55,955 nt of DNA from Saprospiraceae bacterium (GCA_026989035.1 JALSKB010000147.1:1-55955); one strand, 5' to 3'; positions 17,825 through 26,758 are shown, numbered from the stretch's first letter. Program-made: numbers and translations. Notes: generated by a model not told the origin, from the sequence alone.

Positions 17825-18805
17825 TTAAACTTGGCTTTGTTCGTTTCCCCGGGCCGTGAACATGATTCCTTCTCCGATTTGTTCAAAAGTGTAGGTAGAG
17901 AAGCGCGGAGCTTGCTGTAATTTTTCAAATTTCGGGAGGGCAAAGGCGGATAGGCCTTCTCCTATGATTAAGGGAGCGATGTAGAGTTGCAGGATGTCGA
18001 TGAGGTTGGTTTGTAAAAACGAACTGGCTGTGCGTTGGCCTCCTTCCAGCAATAAGGCGTAGTGCCCCTTGTCATAGAGCCATTGGAGAATGGAAAGAGG
18101 CGGGACATATCCCTTTTTGTCGGGTTCGAAGAACACGAAGTTTTTTGTAGGTGTTTTTTCGTTTTGTTGGTTTTGAGGGCATAGGACGTGCAGGTTTTCC
18201 TCAGGCTTGAAAGCGGAAGGTATGTTTCCGCAAAGCCAGAGGCGCAGGGGTTGTGGGCCTTCTACATGGCGTACCGTCAGACGGGGAGCATCGGTTTTTA
18301 CGGTACCATGCCCGACTAAAACGGCGTCGCAGAGGGCCCGCAAGCGGTGGGCGTGAATGAGGTTTTCTCGGTCGCCAATCCATTTGCTGTCGCCCGAATG
18401 GGTAGCTACGCAGCCGTCGAGGCTTTGTGCAAAGTGGGAAAAGACGAGGGCGCGTTTTTTTTGAACGGCCTGCAGGGGAAAGAACAGCAGAGGGAGGTAG
18501 CGTTTCCACAGTTCAAGGGCTTCCGGCCCGAGACGCGCCTGATCACACAAGACGGCATAAGCCCCTTGTTCTATTCTAAAGCGCGCCAGAGCAGGCCCTT
18601 GGGGAGGTTCGGTATCAAGCCCTATGAGCAGGCTGTTTTCCGTTGAGCGTTTGTTGGAGGGTTTGCTCTCTTCTTCGGAGAAAGCCCTGAGGTGTTTGCT
18701 TCGCAAGTCAAAGGCCCATAAGCGGCAAGCTGCAGCCCGGGCTGCCTTGCGCTTGATCATTTGCCGAAAGGCCAACAACAAACGCCAGTGATTCAGTTTG
18801 TCCAT
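17825..18805 (-). CDS. RibD-type riboflavin pyrimidine reductase domain protein
   Basis: This 326-residue protein has a C-terminal DHFR-like RibD reductase domain from about residue 115: FAQSLDGCVATHSGDSKWIG, LRALCDAVLVGHGTVKTDAPRLTVR, then YALLLEGGQRTASSFL. This domain reduces the ribosylamino-pyrimidine intermediate of riboflavin synthesis. No zinc deaminase domain is present. Instead there is an N-terminal region of about 110 residues that I do not recognise. A TTG at 18814 overlaps the ribA stop, but the ATG at 18805 is the conservative start. Adjacency to ribA supports a riboflavin role. The N-terminal part encodes LAFRQM through the short repeated motif at 18758-18772. Confidence 0.85.
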   Translation of the reverse strand: MDKLNHWRLLLAFRQMIKRKAARAAACRLWAFDLRSKHLRAFSEEESKPSNKRSTENSLLIGLDTEPPQGPALARFRIEQGAYAVLCDQARLGPEALELWKRYLPLLFFPLQAVQKKRALVFSHFAQSLDGCVATHSGDSKWIGDRENLIHAHRLRALCDAVLVGHGTVKTDAPRLTVRHVEGPQPLRLWLCGNIPSAFKPEENLHVLCPQNQQNEKTPTKNFVFFEPDKKGYVPPLSILQWLYDKGHYALLLEGGQRTASSFLQTNLIDILQLYIAPLIIGEGLSAFALPKFEKLQQAPRFSTYTFEQIGEGIMFTARGNEQSQV

Positions 18806-18810
18806 CTTCG

Positions 18811-19389
18811 TCAAAGCAGATGTCCCATGAGGCGTTGCTTTACCTCCAGGTATTCTTTGTTGCGTTTGCCGGGCTTGACAATTAGGGGTACGCGGCTGAG
18901 AACTTGAATGGAGGATTCGTCCAGGGCGGCGATTTTCTCCGGGTTGTTGGTCAGCAAGTGGATGGCTCGCACCCCCAGGGATTTGAGCATGGTCAGGGCT
19001 ACATCATAGTGGCGCTCGTCTGGTTCGAAGCCCAGGTGTACGTTGGCATCTATGGTGTTGAGGCCTTGATCTTGCAGTTGATAGGCCTTGAGCTTGTTGA
19101 TCAGGCCGATGCCCCGTCCTTCTTGGCGAAGATACAGCACGATGCCGGCATGCAGGGCCGTGAGTTCCAGGGCTTTTTCCAGTTGTTCCCCACAATCGCA
19201 GCGGCCAGATCCAAACAAATCGCCAGTCATGCATTCCGAGTGAATGCGCACCCAGGTAGGTTTATCGGGTTTAAAATCTTTGTGGACTAAAGCCAGATGG
19301 GGCATGGGGTCGTCCGGCCTTTCGGCAAAAGCTATCATGCGGAAATCTCCATGGGGGGTGGGGATCAGCGCTTCGGCTTGCTGTTTCAT
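18811..19389 (-). CDS. ribA: GTP cyclohydrolase II
   Basis: This enzyme opens GTP to the diaminopyrimidine that starts riboflavin synthesis. It has 192 residues, the size of stand-alone RibA. The three zinc cysteines appear in SECMTGDLFGSGRCDCGEQL. The catalytic RQEGRGIGLINKLKAY and the GTP-binding DANVHLGFEPDERHYDVA follow. It is the upstream gene of a pair with the RibD-type reductase; the stop and the possible downstream TTG start overlap, suggesting coupled translation. No FMN riboswitch was recognised upstream. Confidence 0.96.
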   Translation of the reverse strand: MKQQAEALIPTPHGDFRMIAFAERPDDPMPHLALVHKDFKPDKPTWVRIHSECMTGDLFGSGRCDCGEQLEKALELTALHAGIVLYLRQEGRGIGLINKLKAYQLQDQGLNTIDANVHLGFEPDERHYDVALTMLKSLGVRAIHLLTNNPEKIAALDESSIQVLSRVPLIVKPGKRNKEYLEVKQRLMGHLL

Positions 19390-19446
19390 GTAAAAAAAAG
19401 TTGTGCGGTACTCATGTAATTGGTTTGCTCTACGGGCATTAAACCG

Positions 19447-20217
19447 TTAAACGGCCTTTTTAGTTGCCCTAAAGGCGTAAATGTCGCCCGAAAAGACCTG
19501 TGAACGTCCCTTTTCCAGGCGTTGGCACATGGCTGCAGCAGAGATGGGGTGTTCTTCCCGAAAGCAGTGTTGTTCGCGTATGGACCAATTGTAACGGTAC
19601 GAACTCAGCCTTTCCAGGCGTTGGATACAGCGCATGGCAGCTTCCGGAGCAAAGGCAAAAAATTCAAAGGAGAGGGCCGGCAGTGCCATGGAGAGGCCGT
19701 TTAAGACCTCTAATTCGTACCCCTCCACATCTATCTTGACAAATGCCGGCATTCCATAGGTTGAAATGAGTGCGTCCAAGGTGGTAAGTTCGACCTCCAG
19801 GGTGTCGTCCCAGCGGGCTTTGTAGCGTGCCGGTTTGTTGAGGCTTTGTTTCCAACGGGTATCAGCCAAGGTGCTGACGGTAGGCGTCATGCTGCTGATG
19901 GACATGGAGGCCTTGCCTTGTCGGGCTCCTACGGCTTTTGTCAAGAGCGTGAAGTCGGGATGTGCTGAAAAACGCTGCTTCAATTCTTTGATGCAAACGG
20001 GTTGAGGTTCTACAGCTACGACTTGGGCACCCAGAGCCAACCAGACGTCCGTGCGATTTCCCAGATGTGCGCCCAGGTCGAAACACAAGTCTCCTTTTCG
20101 TATGAATTGCCCGTAGAAGCGCAGCATGTTGCGGCGGTTAAAGGGCTTCCAGTAGTAAATGGCTCGAGAGCGAAGTAGGCCCCAGAGCGTTTTCCACTTT
20201 CGGGTTTTTGGTTTCAT
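19447..20217 (-). CDS. FkbM family methyltransferase
   Basis: This is a 256-residue SAM-dependent methyltransferase. The SAM-binding motif is CFDLGAHLGNRTDVWLALGAQVVAVEPQP. The FkbM-type motif FVKIDVEGYELEVLNGL is seen around residue 165. Family members O-methylate sugars or natural products; the substrate here is unknown. The start at 20217 is chosen because its ATGA overlaps the stop of the upstream exonuclease gene. A much longer open frame upstream is merely a shadow of that gene. The exonuclease and methyltransferase are translationally coupled, although no functional link is obvious. Confidence 0.9.
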   Translation of the reverse strand: MKPKTRKWKTLWGLLRSRAIYYWKPFNRRNMLRFYGQFIRKGDLCFDLGAHLGNRTDVWLALGAQVVAVEPQPVCIKELKQRFSAHPDFTLLTKAVGARQGKASMSISSMTPTVSTLADTRWKQSLNKPARYKARWDDTLEVELTTLDALISTYGMPAFVKIDVEGYELEVLNGLSMALPALSFEFFAFAPEAAMRCIQRLERLSSYRYNWSIREQHCFREEHPISAAAMCQRLEKGRSQVFSGDIYAFRATKKAV

Positions 20218-20951
20218 ACCCTGACGATTTGCTCTTCTTCCAACATGGGCAGGAAGTGGTATTTCAGGTAAAGCTGTACGGTGGCCAGAACGTCTTTTTC
20301 GCAATAGCGGGCAATGCGCTGAAGGTCTTTTTCCTGCCAAAAGACGCGTCCGACTTCGCTGCCGTCTATGTCGTTTTTTGGGGAAGGGATACCGAAGAGG
20401 GCAGCCAGCAATTTGAGGGAGGTGTAATTTTTGCGATCGCCAAACTTCCACATTTCCAGGGTATCTATGAGGTGTTGGGTTTCCCAGGGCTTTTTGCCGC
20501 TGAGGTCTAAGGCTGCAGGCAGGGGCATCTGATTGACCCACATGCGTCGGCAAATGTAGGGAATGTCGAATTCCTTGATGTTGTGCCCGCACAGGCCGGT
20601 ATTTCGGGTGTCGGCATAGTGTTTGTCTAACAGGGCTTTAAACTGCTCGAGCAGTTCCACTTCGTTTTCCGAGGCAAAGGATTTGAGGCGCAACTGCCAT
20701 TGCTCGGATTCGTCTTTGTGTAAGATGCCTACCGAAATGCAAACGATGCGGCCGAATTCTGCAAAAATACCGGCTTTGTCTTCATAAGAATCCCCGAGCT
20801 CTTCTTCTGCGAGCTCGTCTTCTTGCTTTCGCAAAAGGTAGGAGGCTTTGTGTTTCCACAGGGCTTTGAAAGCTTCATCTAACTCTTCGTAAGAAGGTTG
20901 TGAAGATACCGTTTCGATGTCCAAAAAGAGAATGCGTGATAAATCCGGCAT
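20214..20951 (-). CDS. Predicted 3'-5' exonuclease, DEDD/PolB-like
   Basis: This 245-residue protein is related to the proofreading exonuclease domain of family B DNA polymerases (RNase H-like fold). The acidic metal ligands occur as FLDIETVS (exo I), GHNIKEFDIPYICRR (exo II) and YCEKDVLATVQLYL (exo III). The last has the Y-x3-D spacing typical of the DEDDy group. It probably degrades single-stranded DNA or RNA during repair. It is divergent from a Dna2-like nuclease-helicase 90 bp away, so the two may share a role in DNA repair; that link is inference. Confidence 0.88.
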   Translation of the reverse strand: MPDLSRILFLDIETVSSQPSYEELDEAFKALWKHKASYLLRKQEDELAEEELGDSYEDKAGIFAEFGRIVCISVGILHKDESEQWQLRLKSFASENEVELLEQFKALLDKHYADTRNTGLCGHNIKEFDIPYICRRMWVNQMPLPAALDLSGKKPWETQHLIDTLEMWKFGDRKNYTSLKLLAALFGIPSPKNDIDGSEVGRVFWQEKDLQRIARYCEKDVLATVQLYLKYHFLPMLEEEQIVRV

Positions 20952-21016
20952 GATGTTTTATTTGTGTACTGTCCGGTTCTTCCTTGTGGAAAATCTTCGG
21001 GCAGTGGGTTTTCGCG

Positions 21017-21024
21017 TATTTTTG
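21017..21024 (+). promoter_or_regulatory. -7 box (TATTTTTG) for the nuclease-helicase gene
   Basis: TATTTTTG matches TAnnTTTG and lies 16 bases before the ATG at 21041, leaving only a short leader. A -33 element at the expected distance is not clear. Confidence 0.5.
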
Positions 21025-21040
21025 CGTAAAAATAAAGAAA

Positions 21041-24000
21041 ATGAGAGAGTCCGACCTCGCACTATGGTTTTTCAGGCAGTTGGCGAGTTTGCGGCAGGAC
21101 GATACCCTGAGCCTTCCCGTGCGCAGTATGCGGTTGTACGAGTTGATGCGTCGCTTGCTCAAGGAACGCACACGCGGCAAGGAATTGCATTTCAACACGC
21201 TTTTTGCACTTATAGCTTATGCTTGCCAGACTTACGGCATTCCGGAGGATGTGCAGGGGGCTTTGCAGCGATTTCGGTATTTGGTCTTCAAGCTTTACGA
21301 TCGTCCTTCCGACGACTTGGCCCGAGAGGTTTTGGACACGGGTTGGCCGGCTCTTGTCCTGGCGGTAGCCGGTTTTTATCAAAGTGAGATTCCGGAGGCG
21401 TTGAAAGAACAGCTCCCCGAAGGGCCTTTGCCCCAAGCTCGTAGGATAGAGGCCGTGGAGTACATGGCATATCGACGCGTTTTGCTCATCAGCCATTTGC
21501 CAGAGGAGCAGTGTTTTTATGCCCGCTTGGAAGATGATCCCGATCAGAAAGTCGTGGTTTGCTATGGCAGCGGGGAACGACACGATTTGTACTCTTCTTT
21601 TTTTAAGAAAGTTCTGGCGTTGTGGCCTTTGCCTTTTCTCGTCGGTTTAGAAGAGCTTTCCATAGATGAGCAGGGCGTTTACCATCCGCGCAGTTTTATT
21701 CTCGAACCGGATTACTTGCTCGACGTAACTACCATAGCCGAAGCTATGGACGGCCCTTCGGCTTTGGTGAGTTTTCTGCTCAAAAAATACATGCCGTTTT
21801 CCCCGGGCAAGCCGGTTTTGCTGGGGCATATCGCAAATTTCTTTCTCGACGAGTTGATGAATGAGCCGGAAGCCGAATTCAAGCAATTGTTTGCTAAAGT
21901 GTTTAAGCTCAATCCGTTGGGGTTTGCCCGGCTCAGTGATGCTGATGTCAGGGAAATTATGCAAGCTGCGAGGCAGCATTTCCTCACCATCAAAAGCATG
22001 GTTCGTCAGGGCTTTGCTCAAGAAGACATCGAGCGTGGCAAATCCTACCTGGAACCCACCTTTTATTCCGAGCGGCACGGTTTGCAGGGGCGTTTGGATA
22101 TTCTCTACCGGGGTGCTGACAAGACGAGTATCGTAGAATTAAAAAGCGGTCGCATTTTTAACCCCAATCAGTACGGCATCAACTCATCTCATTTTGTCCA
22201 AACGTTGTTGTACGATTTGATTATTCGCCATGTCTTTCGGCAAACGACGCCCCGCAACTACATGCTCTATTCAGGCAGCAGCGATACGCCCTTGCGCTAT
22301 GCTCCACCGGTGAAGGAGGTTCAGCGGGAAGCCCTACAACGGCGCAACGAGTTGCTGCTTGTCGAACGGGCTTTTCTCGAAACTTTTGCCAACAGGCCGG
22401 ATGGAAATTTGGATCAAAGCCCTGCGGCTCGTCTTTTTGAGGAGTTGCGTCCTGAGAGGCAAACTGGCCTTTTTGGTTTTCGCCGAGACAATCTCCGGAG
22501 TTTTAGCAGGGTGTACGAAAGCATGCGCCCTGTTGAGCGGCACTATTTTTTGGCTTTTTCGGGTTTTATCGCGCGGGAGCATCAGTTGGCCAAGCTGGGG
22601 CACGACAACAGCGATCGTCGTCATGGGCAAGCCAGCTTGTGGCGCTTGCCCTTCCTGCAAAAAGATGAAGATTATCAAGTGTTAGCTCATTTGAAACTCG
22701 TGGAAAACAAAGCTTCGGAAGAGGAGCCTCTGCTGGTTTTTCAACGCACGGAAAAGAGCAATCCCCTGGCTAATTTCCGCCAGGGAGATTTGGTCGTTTT
22801 ATATCCCGATCTTCAAGCGCCTTTGGCCCATCAACTCTTCAAGTGTACGCTGGTGGAAATCGATACCCGAAAAGTAAAATTGCGTTTGCGGGCGCGCCAG
22901 TTTAACAGCGATTTTTTTGAAATGTTTGACAACTGGCAGATTGAGCACGATTTGCTCGATAGCAGTTTTCTAAGCCTGTATCGCTCGCTTTACGCTTTTG
23001 CTGATGCTCCTTTGCAGAAGCGCCGCTTGCTGTTGGCAGAGGAAGCTCCTCCGCTTCCTGTCGATCCACCGGTATTTGATGAACCTGAGAATATGACGGC
23101 AGAGCAAAAAAAGATATTCAAAAAAATCATTTCCTCTCGGGCTTATTTTCTGCTTTGGGGTCCACCCGGAACCGGTAAGACCAGCATTATGCTGAGGGAA
23201 ATGGTTAGGCATTTTTTCCAAAATACGGAAGAAAACCTTTTACTCCTGGCTTATACCAATCGCGCTGTAGATGAAATTTGTGCTGCTATAGAGGGCATTC
23301 ACCCTTCTATGCGGAATAGCTATCTGCGCATCGGATCTTCTTATGCCACGGATGTCGCTTATCGCGATCGTCTCCTGAGTCGTCAAGTAGAGCAATTGCA
23401 TAGTCGCCGAGAATTGGTGGATCTCATACAAAAACATAGGATCTTTGTAGGAACAGTGGCTTCATTTGCCGGAAGGCAGGAGCTTTTACATTTTAAAAAA
23501 TTTCATCGGGTTATTGTAGATGAGGCCTCGCAAATTTTGGAACCCATGCTTATGGGCTTATTGCCTCAATTTGAACATTTCACCCTCATTGGCGATCACC
23601 GGCAATTGCCTGCTGTAGTCGTGCAAACGGAGGAAGATTCTGCCGTTGGGCAACAAGACTTGGTCGAATTGGGTTTGACCAACATGCGCAATTCACTTTT
23701 TGAACGCCTTTATCGCCAGGCACAAAAAAATGCTTGGGAGCATGCTTTTGCACAACTCAGCCATCAGGGGCGTATGCATGCCGACATCATGCGTTATCCC
23801 AATTTGCTCTTCTACAAAGGCCGGCTCAAGCTGCTTCCCGAACCTTTAAACGAGCGCCAGATAAAACCTCTTCAATGGCGGATAGATGAGGCCGCTCCGG
23901 CTTGGAAAAAACGGCTGGCTTCTCAGCGGGTGCTCTTTTTTAATTGCCAGGTTGATGAGGCTGCGCCCAACGATAAAACCAATCAATACGAGGCTGAAAA

Positions 24001-24412
24001 AATAGCAGAGATTCTCATCGCCTTGCGGCAAATGTATCGAAACCATGGTTCCGAGCTGAATAACGAACAAGTCGGCATTATCACGCCTTATCGGGCACAA
24101 ATTGCTTGTATCCGACAAGCTTTGGAAGCGCATGGGCTTGAAACGGAAAACCTGACGATAGATACCGTTGAACGCTTACAGGGTGGTGCTCGCGATGTGA
24201 TCTTCATCTCTTTTTGCGCCAACAGCTTGCGGCAAATGGAAACCCTCAGTACCCTTACGGAAGAAGGCATAGACCGCAAGCTTAACGTAGCTCTTACCCG
24301 AGCCAGAGAACAACTCATCTTGTTGGGCAATCGAGCTGTCTTGGAAAGCTCAAACCTTTACAAACAGTTGCTGGATGAAATATACTCATGGCAAAGTGGT
24401 TTGGGAGGCTGA
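21041..24412 (+). CDS. Dna2-like nuclease-helicase (PD-(D/E)xK plus SF1 helicase)
   Basis: This is a 1123-residue protein. About 350 residues of unknown N-terminal sequence precede a RecB/Cas4-like nuclease core: LQGRLDILY with D353, then VELKSGR with E366 and K368. A beta-rich region separates this from an SF1B helicase. Walker A GPPGTGKT is at 707-714, VDEASQ has D827, GDHRQLPAVV follows, and motifs V-VI read DTVERLQGGARDVIF and NVALTRAREQLILLGN. This order matches Dna2, which trims flaps and resects DNA ends, though it could be a defence or repair enzyme. The start at 21041 is preferred to an ATG 57 bases upstream because it follows the -7 box. The last dozen codons and the stop are supplied by dispersed repeat D. 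Confidence 0.9.
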   Translation: MRESDLALWFFRQLASLRQDDTLSLPVRSMRLYELMRRLLKERTRGKELHFNTLFALIAYACQTYGIPEDVQGALQRFRYLVFKLYDRPSDDLAREVLDTGWPALVLAVAGFYQSEIPEALKEQLPEGPLPQARRIEAVEYMAYRRVLLISHLPEEQCFYARLEDDPDQKVVVCYGSGERHDLYSSFFKKVLALWPLPFLVGLEELSIDEQGVYHPRSFILEPDYLLDVTTIAEAMDGPSALVSFLLKKYMPFSPGKPVLLGHIANFFLDELMNEPEAEFKQLFAKVFKLNPLGFARLSDADVREIMQAARQHFLTIKSMVRQGFAQEDIERGKSYLEPTFYSERHGLQGRLDILYRGADKTSIVELKSGRIFNPNQYGINSSHFVQTLLYDLIIRHVFRQTTPRNYMLYSGSSDTPLRYAPPVKEVQREALQRRNELLLVERAFLETFANRPDGNLDQSPAARLFEELRPERQTGLFGFRRDNLRSFSRVYESMRPVERHYFLAFSGFIAREHQLAKLGHDNSDRRHGQASLWRLPFLQKDEDYQVLAHLKLVENKASEEEPLLVFQRTEKSNPLANFRQGDLVVLYPDLQAPLAHQLFKCTLVEIDTRKVKLRLRARQFNSDFFEMFDNWQIEHDLLDSSFLSLYRSLYAFADAPLQKRRLLLAEEAPPLPVDPPVFDEPENMTAEQKKIFKKIISSRAYFLLWGPPGTGKTSIMLREMVRHFFQNTEENLLLLAYTNRAVDEICAAIEGIHPSMRNSYLRIGSSYATDVAYRDRLLSRQVEQLHSRRELVDLIQKHRIFVGTVASFAGRQELLHFKKFHRVIVDEASQILEPMLMGLLPQFEHFTLIGDHRQLPAVVVQTEEDSAVGQQDLVELGLTNMRNSLFERLYRQAQKNAWEHAFAQLSHQGRMHADIMRYPNLLFYKGRLKLLPEPLNERQIKPLQWRIDEAAPAWKKRLASQRVLFFNCQVDEAAPNDKTNQYEAEKIAEILIALRQMYRNHGSELNNEQVGIITPYRAQIACIRQALEAHGLETENLTIDTVERLQGGARDVIFISFCANSLRQMETLSTLTEEGIDRKLNVALTRAREQLILLGNRAVLESSNLYKQLLDEIYSWQSGLGG

Positions 24413-24484
24413 TGCCTCCCAAATGCTCTATCTTTTGCTCTTTTGCGAGTCGTAAATATTCCAAACCATTTTGGTTTGAGTATA
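24381..24484 (+). repeat. Dispersed ~105-bp palindromic repeat, copy D (overlaps gene end)
   Basis: It begins TATACTCATGGCAAAG and ends GGTTTGAGTATA. The large hairpin is TTTGGGAGGC / GCCTCCCAAA with loop TGAT. The first 32 bases encode the last residues and the TGA stop of the nuclease-helicase; the TGA lies in the hairpin loop. The element fills the space between convergent stops. Confidence 0.9.
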
Positions 24485-24522
24485 GATGCGCAATCAGCTG
24501 GTTTGGAAAATGAATTTGACGC

Positions 24523-25785
24523 TTAGATAGCAAGGATTTTTCGACGCAACATCTCCAAGGCAAAAAATGAAGTGTAGGCTATGTTGGACTTTCTGTCTTT
24601 TCCCAATTGCAGCAAGTGGGCTTCCTGCTGTTTTGCATGACCCACCGCAACCCAGATAGTGCCTACGGGTTTGTCGGGCGTTCCACCTCCGGGGCCGGCT
24701 ATGCCCGAAGTAGCCAGGGCCCAATCCGACTTCAATAGTTTGCTCATGCCTCGAACCATTTCCTTCACGCAGGCTTCGCTGACGGCACCGTGTTGTTGAA
24801 TTGTTGTTTTGCTTACGCCTAAAACTTCTTGTTTTACGCTGTTGGCATAGGAGATTACGCTGCCGAGGTAGTAGTTGGAAGCGCCGGGGACAGCCGTGAT
24901 GAGGTGAGCTAAGTATCCTCCCGTACAACTTTCAGCCGTGGCGATGTGCAAACCTCTTTCTCGTAACAATCTGCCGACAACTTCGGAAAGTTCGACATCT
25001 TCCGTGGCATAAACCATGGAGCCCAAGCGGGTGGTTATTTCGGAAACAGCTTTATCCAGCTGTTCTTGAAGAGCTTTTTCATGGCTTGCCTCGCGCTCAC
25101 TGCTTCGCGCCGTGAGGCGCAAGCGCACCCCACCCAAATGCGGCAGATAAGCCAGCTTCATGTTGGCTGCAAGGTTTTTTTCGAAATCGGCCAGGCGGGC
25201 GGCCACCTCGGGTTCTCCAGTGATGGCTGTGCGAATGACGCGATATACGATCAGCCCTCCGCCATGGCGCTCTTGCAGGCGGGGCAAGACAGCCCTTTGC
25301 ATGATGTATTTCATTTCAACAGGTACGCCGGGCATGGAAACCACAATTTTCCCCTCTCGTTCAAACCACATGCCGGGAGCTACGCCCATGGCGTTTTGCA
25401 ACAATTCGGCAGAGGTCGGCATCATGGATTGCCAGCGTTTGATTTCCTCATCCACATTGCGGCCAAAGCGTTCCGACAGGCGGCTGTAGTGTTCGTAAAC
25501 TTGTTGGGAGAAGATCAGTTCCGTATTGAAAAAATCAGCCAGCACTTTTTTGGTGATGTCGTCTTTGGTCGGGCCTAAGCCACCCGTTATGAGTACCACA
25601 TCGCTTTCGTCCAAAGCCCTTTGCAGGGTTTTGCGTATGGCTTTTTCTTCATCGGGGATGAGATGTACCTGTCTTAGAGGGATGCCTCGTTCGGTGAGCT
25701 GCTGACCTATCCAAACGGCATTGGTGTTGACGACCTGCCCGATGAGTAATTCGTCTCCGATGTTGATGAGAGAGGCTTGTATCAT
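24523..25785 (-). CDS. cinA: CinA family protein (competence/damage-inducible protein A)
   Basis: This 420-residue protein has two domains. The N-terminal molybdopterin-binding (MoCF) domain shows INIGDELLIGQVVNTNAVWIG and LITGGLGPTKDDITKKVLADFF. It acts as an ADP-ribose pyrophosphatase in studied homologues. The C-terminal CinA domain with TAESCTGGYLAHLITAVPGAS and ATSGIAGPGGGTPDKPVGT acts as an NMN deamidase. The protein thus recycles pyridine nucleotides; the competence link is historical and comes from pneumococcus. The start at 25785 (MIQASLINIGDE) matches homologues, and 66 further upstream codons are not conserved-looking. It lies 56 bp downstream of birA on the same strand. Confidence 0.96.
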   Translation of the reverse strand: MIQASLINIGDELLIGQVVNTNAVWIGQQLTERGIPLRQVHLIPDEEKAIRKTLQRALDESDVVLITGGLGPTKDDITKKVLADFFNTELIFSQQVYEHYSRLSERFGRNVDEEIKRWQSMMPTSAELLQNAMGVAPGMWFEREGKIVVSMPGVPVEMKYIMQRAVLPRLQERHGGGLIVYRVIRTAITGEPEVAARLADFEKNLAANMKLAYLPHLGGVRLRLTARSSEREASHEKALQEQLDKAVSEITTRLGSMVYATEDVELSEVVGRLLRERGLHIATAESCTGGYLAHLITAVPGASNYYLGSVISYANSVKQEVLGVSKTTIQQHGAVSEACVKEMVRGMSKLLKSDWALATSGIAGPGGGTPDKPVGTIWVAVGHAKQQEAHLLQLGKDRKSNIAYTSFFALEMLRRKILAI

Positions 25786-25841
25786 GTCGTTTTGGATTTC
25801 TCCTAAAGTGTCGAACTTTCCACAAAACGGCCCGGGTGGCT

Positions 25842-26675
25842 TCAATAGACAAATTCCACTTCTTTGAAGGCAAAAACTCGTTGTTTTCCGTCGCGATATT
25901 CCATGAGCAATTGCCCTGATTGAAGCAGGTCGATAAAGCGCCCTTCGATAAGAGTTCCTTCGCGGAGGCGATAGGGTGCCCATTCGCCAAAGCGAAAGAG
26001 AACCGATAGGTAATCTTTTCGCAGTTCATCAAAGCGGTTTTGGCGAAGTTGCAAATAACGCCGTTCTATTGATTCGAGCAGGTTTTTCAGCAAAGAGCGT
26101 CGTTTTGTTTTCACACCTTCTTTCTCCAGTGAAGTTACATGGACGAGTTCTTTGGGGAAAGACAGCTGATGAACGTTCAGCCCCACCCCAATGATGCTGG
26201 AACGCATCTCATTTGCCGAAAGGCTGTTTTCTATTAAGATGCCAGCCAGTTTGAACCCTTTTACGATGAGGTCGTTGGGCCATTTGATGAACACTTCTCC
26301 TTGAGGCAACAGCATGGAGATGCTGTCGTGTATGGCGAGAGCTATAGCCTGGTTGAGATAAAATTGTTTGTCCGGTTTTAGAAAACGGGGGCGAAGCAAG
26401 AGGCTGAAGAGCAGGTTTTGTCCGGGTTCGCTGTGCCAATGGCTGCCCCGTTGGCCATGTCCCCTTGTTTGAAAATCGGTTAAAACGAGGCTGCCTTCCG
26501 GCAAATCTTTGCCCAGTGTTGAGCCGACCGTATTGCTGTAATAGCTATAGGTTGGTAAATTTTCTCCCTGCAGCAGGCGGCGCAATTGCTCGCTGGTGGA
26601 ATCTAAAAGCGGATAAAACCAAAACTGTTTTCCCGTGAACAACGTTTTAGGAGAGAGTTCTTTTAAATCTGTCAT
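25842..26675 (-). CDS. birA: Biotin--[acetyl-CoA-carboxylase] ligase
   Basis: This enzyme attaches biotin to the carrier domain of acetyl-CoA carboxylase. The 277-residue protein has the biotinyl-AMP loop as TRGHGQRGSHWHSEPGQNL, a variant of GRGRxGR. KWPNDLIVKGFKLAGILIEN and IIGVGLNVHQ follow. It lacks the N-terminal helix-turn-helix of E. coli BirA, so it should be a ligase and not a repressor. A short motif copy at 26210-26224 encodes LSANEM. It is divergent from rsfS; birA next to rsfS and ftsH is a recurrent arrangement in Bacteroidota as I recall. Confidence 0.95.
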   Translation of the reverse strand: MTDLKELSPKTLFTGKQFWFYPLLDSTSEQLRRLLQGENLPTYSYYSNTVGSTLGKDLPEGSLVLTDFQTRGHGQRGSHWHSEPGQNLLFSLLLRPRFLKPDKQFYLNQAIALAIHDSISMLLPQGEVFIKWPNDLIVKGFKLAGILIENSLSANEMRSSIIGVGLNVHQLSFPKELVHVTSLEKEGVKTKRRSLLKNLLESIERRYLQLRQNRFDELRKDYLSVLFRFGEWAPYRLREGTLIEGRFIDLLQSGQLLMEYRDGKQRVFAFKEVEFVY

Positions 26676-26726
26676 CAGCTAAGCTTGAAAAGCTTTTACA
26701 CCCTGCAACTCATCGGGCTATGTGGG

Positions 26727-26758
26727 TTTGAATAAATGAGTTCTTTGTCAGACCTTTG
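26727..26758 (+). promoter_or_regulatory. Possible promoter of rsfS
   Basis: TTTG at 26727-26730 is followed after 20 bases by GACCTTTG at 26751-26758. This resembles the -33 TTTG / -7 TAnnTTTG pair with one mismatch in the -7 box. The leader to the ATG at 26805 would be about 40 nt. Confidence 0.4.

Noticed and set aside
18600-19450. FMN riboswitch in front of ribA
   Set aside because: The upstream 60 bases between ribA and the methyltransferase gene are too short and show no conserved RFN-type stems.
20217-20592. N-terminal 125-codon extension of the FkbM methyltransferase frame
   Set aside because: It lies entirely within the exonuclease gene in another frame. The ATGA overlap at 20217 gives a natural start and family-like length.
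25786-25983. 66-codon upstream extension of cinA
   Set aside because: It is basic, not like the family, and runs into the birA coding region.
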